Notes under the pieces: model-generated
The model's database searches: none
Told to the model about the DNA's origin: nothing
Seen by the model: the letters and a program-made list of their open reading frames with translations, nothing else
Source of the DNA: a virus
Direction: 5' to 3' (one strand)
DNA length: 21,609 nucleotides
Virus record (IMG/VR): IMGVR_UViG_3300001213_000217
Coordinates: 1-21,609 of that record
Position numbers and translations under genes: made by a program
In this document: piece after piece, positions 20,480-21,609 of the stretch
Numbering within the stretch: the stretch's first letter is position 1
How the letters are laid out: each line of letters begins with the position of its first letter

Positions 20480-21609
20480 ATGAAGCGTCTGCTCTTGCTG
20501 GTTGCGCTGCTCGCGACGCCCGCGTACGCGCAGGAGAAGTTCAACCTCTTCAACCGCGCCGTCGCGCCGGGCTGCACGACCGGCGACCTCGTCTACGTCA
20601 CCTCGACGCCGACGCTCGGCTGCGGGTCCGTCCTGACCGCGATCGGCAACGGGTACGTCAAGCTGCAGGGGTCGTACCCCGGAACGCAGCAGACCGGCAG
20701 CTTCAACGTCAGCGGCGCGTCCGGCTCTGGCACGTTCACGACGACGGCGATCTCTGGCGGCGGTTCATCGACGTACAACTCCATGAACATTTTCGACAAC
20801 GGTTCGTCGGCCCCAACCGACTACTACACGACGACCATCGGAAAGTCAGGATCCACCGCCGACCAACTGTTTATCTGGCACCGCGTTCCGTCGGCGGTAG
20901 GCGGTCAAGCGTCAACGTGGGGATTCAACCGCGCCGACAAGCTCAAGTCGTCCGGCTTCATCCTCATGCAAGTGAACTCGTCGCTCTACACGACCGGGTG
21001 CTTCGCTACCGACCGCAGCGCCTTTGACGGCTACGCCTCCCATTGTGAGGCGGCGTCTGGCGTCGGCACCGTCCTAGCGGCTGGTGAAACCGGCAGCAGC
21101 TTCGGGTTCGGCGTGGACAACAGCGGCGACCTCTCGCGCATTAAGGGCGTGACCTACGCGTGGCCGTCATCGAACCCCGGCAGCGCGGCGTGCCTCCGCA
21201 ACAGCAGCGGCACCCTGTCATGGGACACGTCGTGCGGGAGCGGCGGGACCGGGGGCGTATCGAGCGTCGGGCTTTCGCTGCCGTCGATCTTCACCGTTAG
21301 CGGCTCGCCCGTAACCAGCACCGGCACGCTGACGGGCACGCTCGCAACGCAGACTGCGAACTACGTCTTCGCTGGGCCGACGACGGGTGCGGCGGCAGGG
21401 CCGACATTCCGTGCGCTGGTCTCTGCGGACATCCCGAACAACGCCGCGAACACGACCGGTTATGCCGCCGCCCTCAAGAGCGCAACGACGACCGTGGATG
21501 TCGGATCGGCAACCGCGCCAAGCTCGGGCCAGGTGCTGACGGCGACAAGCTCCACGACCGCGACGTGGCAGAACCCGGCGTCCAACCCGACGACCACGAA
21601 GGGCGACCT
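20480..21609 (+). CDS. Tail-fibre-like protein with Sec signal peptide (partial, 3' end missing)
   Basis: The reading frame from ATG 20480, three bases after the J-like stop, stays open to the right edge (376 codons seen). It starts MKRLLLLVALLATPAYAQE, a textbook Sec signal: K2/R3, hydrophobic 4-12, and an AYA/Q cleavage site after residue 17. The mature part is Gly/Ser/Thr-rich beta sequence with cysteines at 32, 48 and several later positions. From residue 260 it carries GVSSVGLSLPSIFTVSGS ... FAGPTTGAAAGPTFRALVSADIP-type sequence, and from 349 SGQVLTATSSTTATW ... PTTTKGD, both common fibre-shaft repeats in phages. It is therefore placed as a tail fibre by content and position, yet fibres are normally cytoplasmic. 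No clear Shine-Dalgarno is visible, so coupling to the J-like gene is likely. Confidence 0.85.
   Translation, partial: MKRLLLLVALLATPAYAQEKFNLFNRAVAPGCTTGDLVYVTSTPTLGCGSVLTAIGNGYVKLQGSYPGTQQTGSFNVSGASGSGTFTTTAISGGGSSTYNSMNIFDNGSSAPTDYYTTTIGKSGSTADQLFIWHRVPSAVGGQASTWGFNRADKLKSSGFILMQVNSSLYTTGCFATDRSAFDGYASHCEAASGVGTVLAAGETGSSFGFGVDNSGDLSRIKGVTYAWPSSNPGSAACLRNSSGTLSWDTSCGSGGTGGVSSVGLSLPSIFTVSGSPVTSTGTLTGTLATQTANYVFAGPTTGAAAGPTFRALVSADIPNNAANTTGYAAALKSATTTVDVGSATAPSSGQVLTATSSTTATWQNPASNPTTTKGD

Noticed and set aside
1-21609. Defence system, retron, toxin-antitoxin or RNA gene hidden among phage genes
   Set aside because: I found no unexplained gap over 300 bases, no tRNA-like fold, and no reverse transcriptase, nuclease-toxin or similar motif outside the terminase and endolysin.

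Overview
The window is the late structural, packaging and lysis module of a tailed phage or prophage. It is strongly GC-rich, with third codon positions mostly C or G, and every gene I can support lies on the + strand in near gap-free order. There is no integrase, transposase, repressor, replication gene or tRNA, so lifestyle cannot be judged. A Sec-type lipoprotein, a membrane plus coiled-coil spanin-like protein and a 3-TM holin suggest a Gram-negative host. No species can be named, and an environmental or metagenomic origin is possible.

Layout. A terminator at 31-60 closes whatever lies upstream. Packaging follows: a putative small terminase (73-573, probably with an unusual CTG start), the large terminase (482-1813) and a Mu gp29/DUF935-type portal (1810-3384). 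The shell genes are a Mu I-like protease with a scaffold nested in its 3' half (3381-4484, internal start 3927), two tandem paralogous small capsid decoration proteins (4497-4877 and 4942-5310) and the major capsid protein (5340-6458). The capsid gene is followed by two adjoining hairpins. A small unknown protein comes next, then a lysis cassette (6766-8354): Pro/Thr-rich lipoprotein, 48-aa one-TM peptide, 3-TM holin, spanin-like protein and M15 endopeptidase. Head completion then resumes with gp36/DUF1320-like, gpG-like and gp37-like proteins (8354-9977).

The tail section is siphovirus-like, with no sheath or contractile baseplate genes: tube protein (10007-11017), terminator (11024-11061), tail-assembly chaperone with a textbook -1 frameshift (11114-11874), 1605-aa tape measure protein (11878-16695), a gpL/BR0599-like distal tail protein with a cysteine cluster (16696-17589), a DUF2460-like protein (17601-18191), a J-like tip/hub protein (18191-20476), and a tail-fibre-like protein cut by the right edge that begins with a Sec signal peptide.

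How it works together. The terminase and portal load DNA into a shell built by the capsid protein on the nested scaffold, cleaved by the I-like protease and covered by the decoration proteins. The gp36/gpG/gp37-like proteins join the head to a long flexible tail whose length is set by the tape measure. Proteins needed in many copies (decoration, capsid, tube, chaperone) have strong Shine-Dalgarno sites and terminators or hairpins nearby. Low-copy and lysis genes are chained by GTGA, TTGA, TGATG or TAATG stop-start overlaps.

Most of the window is a recognisable mosaic of a Mu-type head and a siphoviral tail. The less ordinary points are the signal peptide on the tail-fibre-like protein, a four-cysteine motif in the frameshifted chaperone extension, a beta-module inserted into the gpL-like cysteine cluster, the lysis cassette inside the head genes, and the CTG start.
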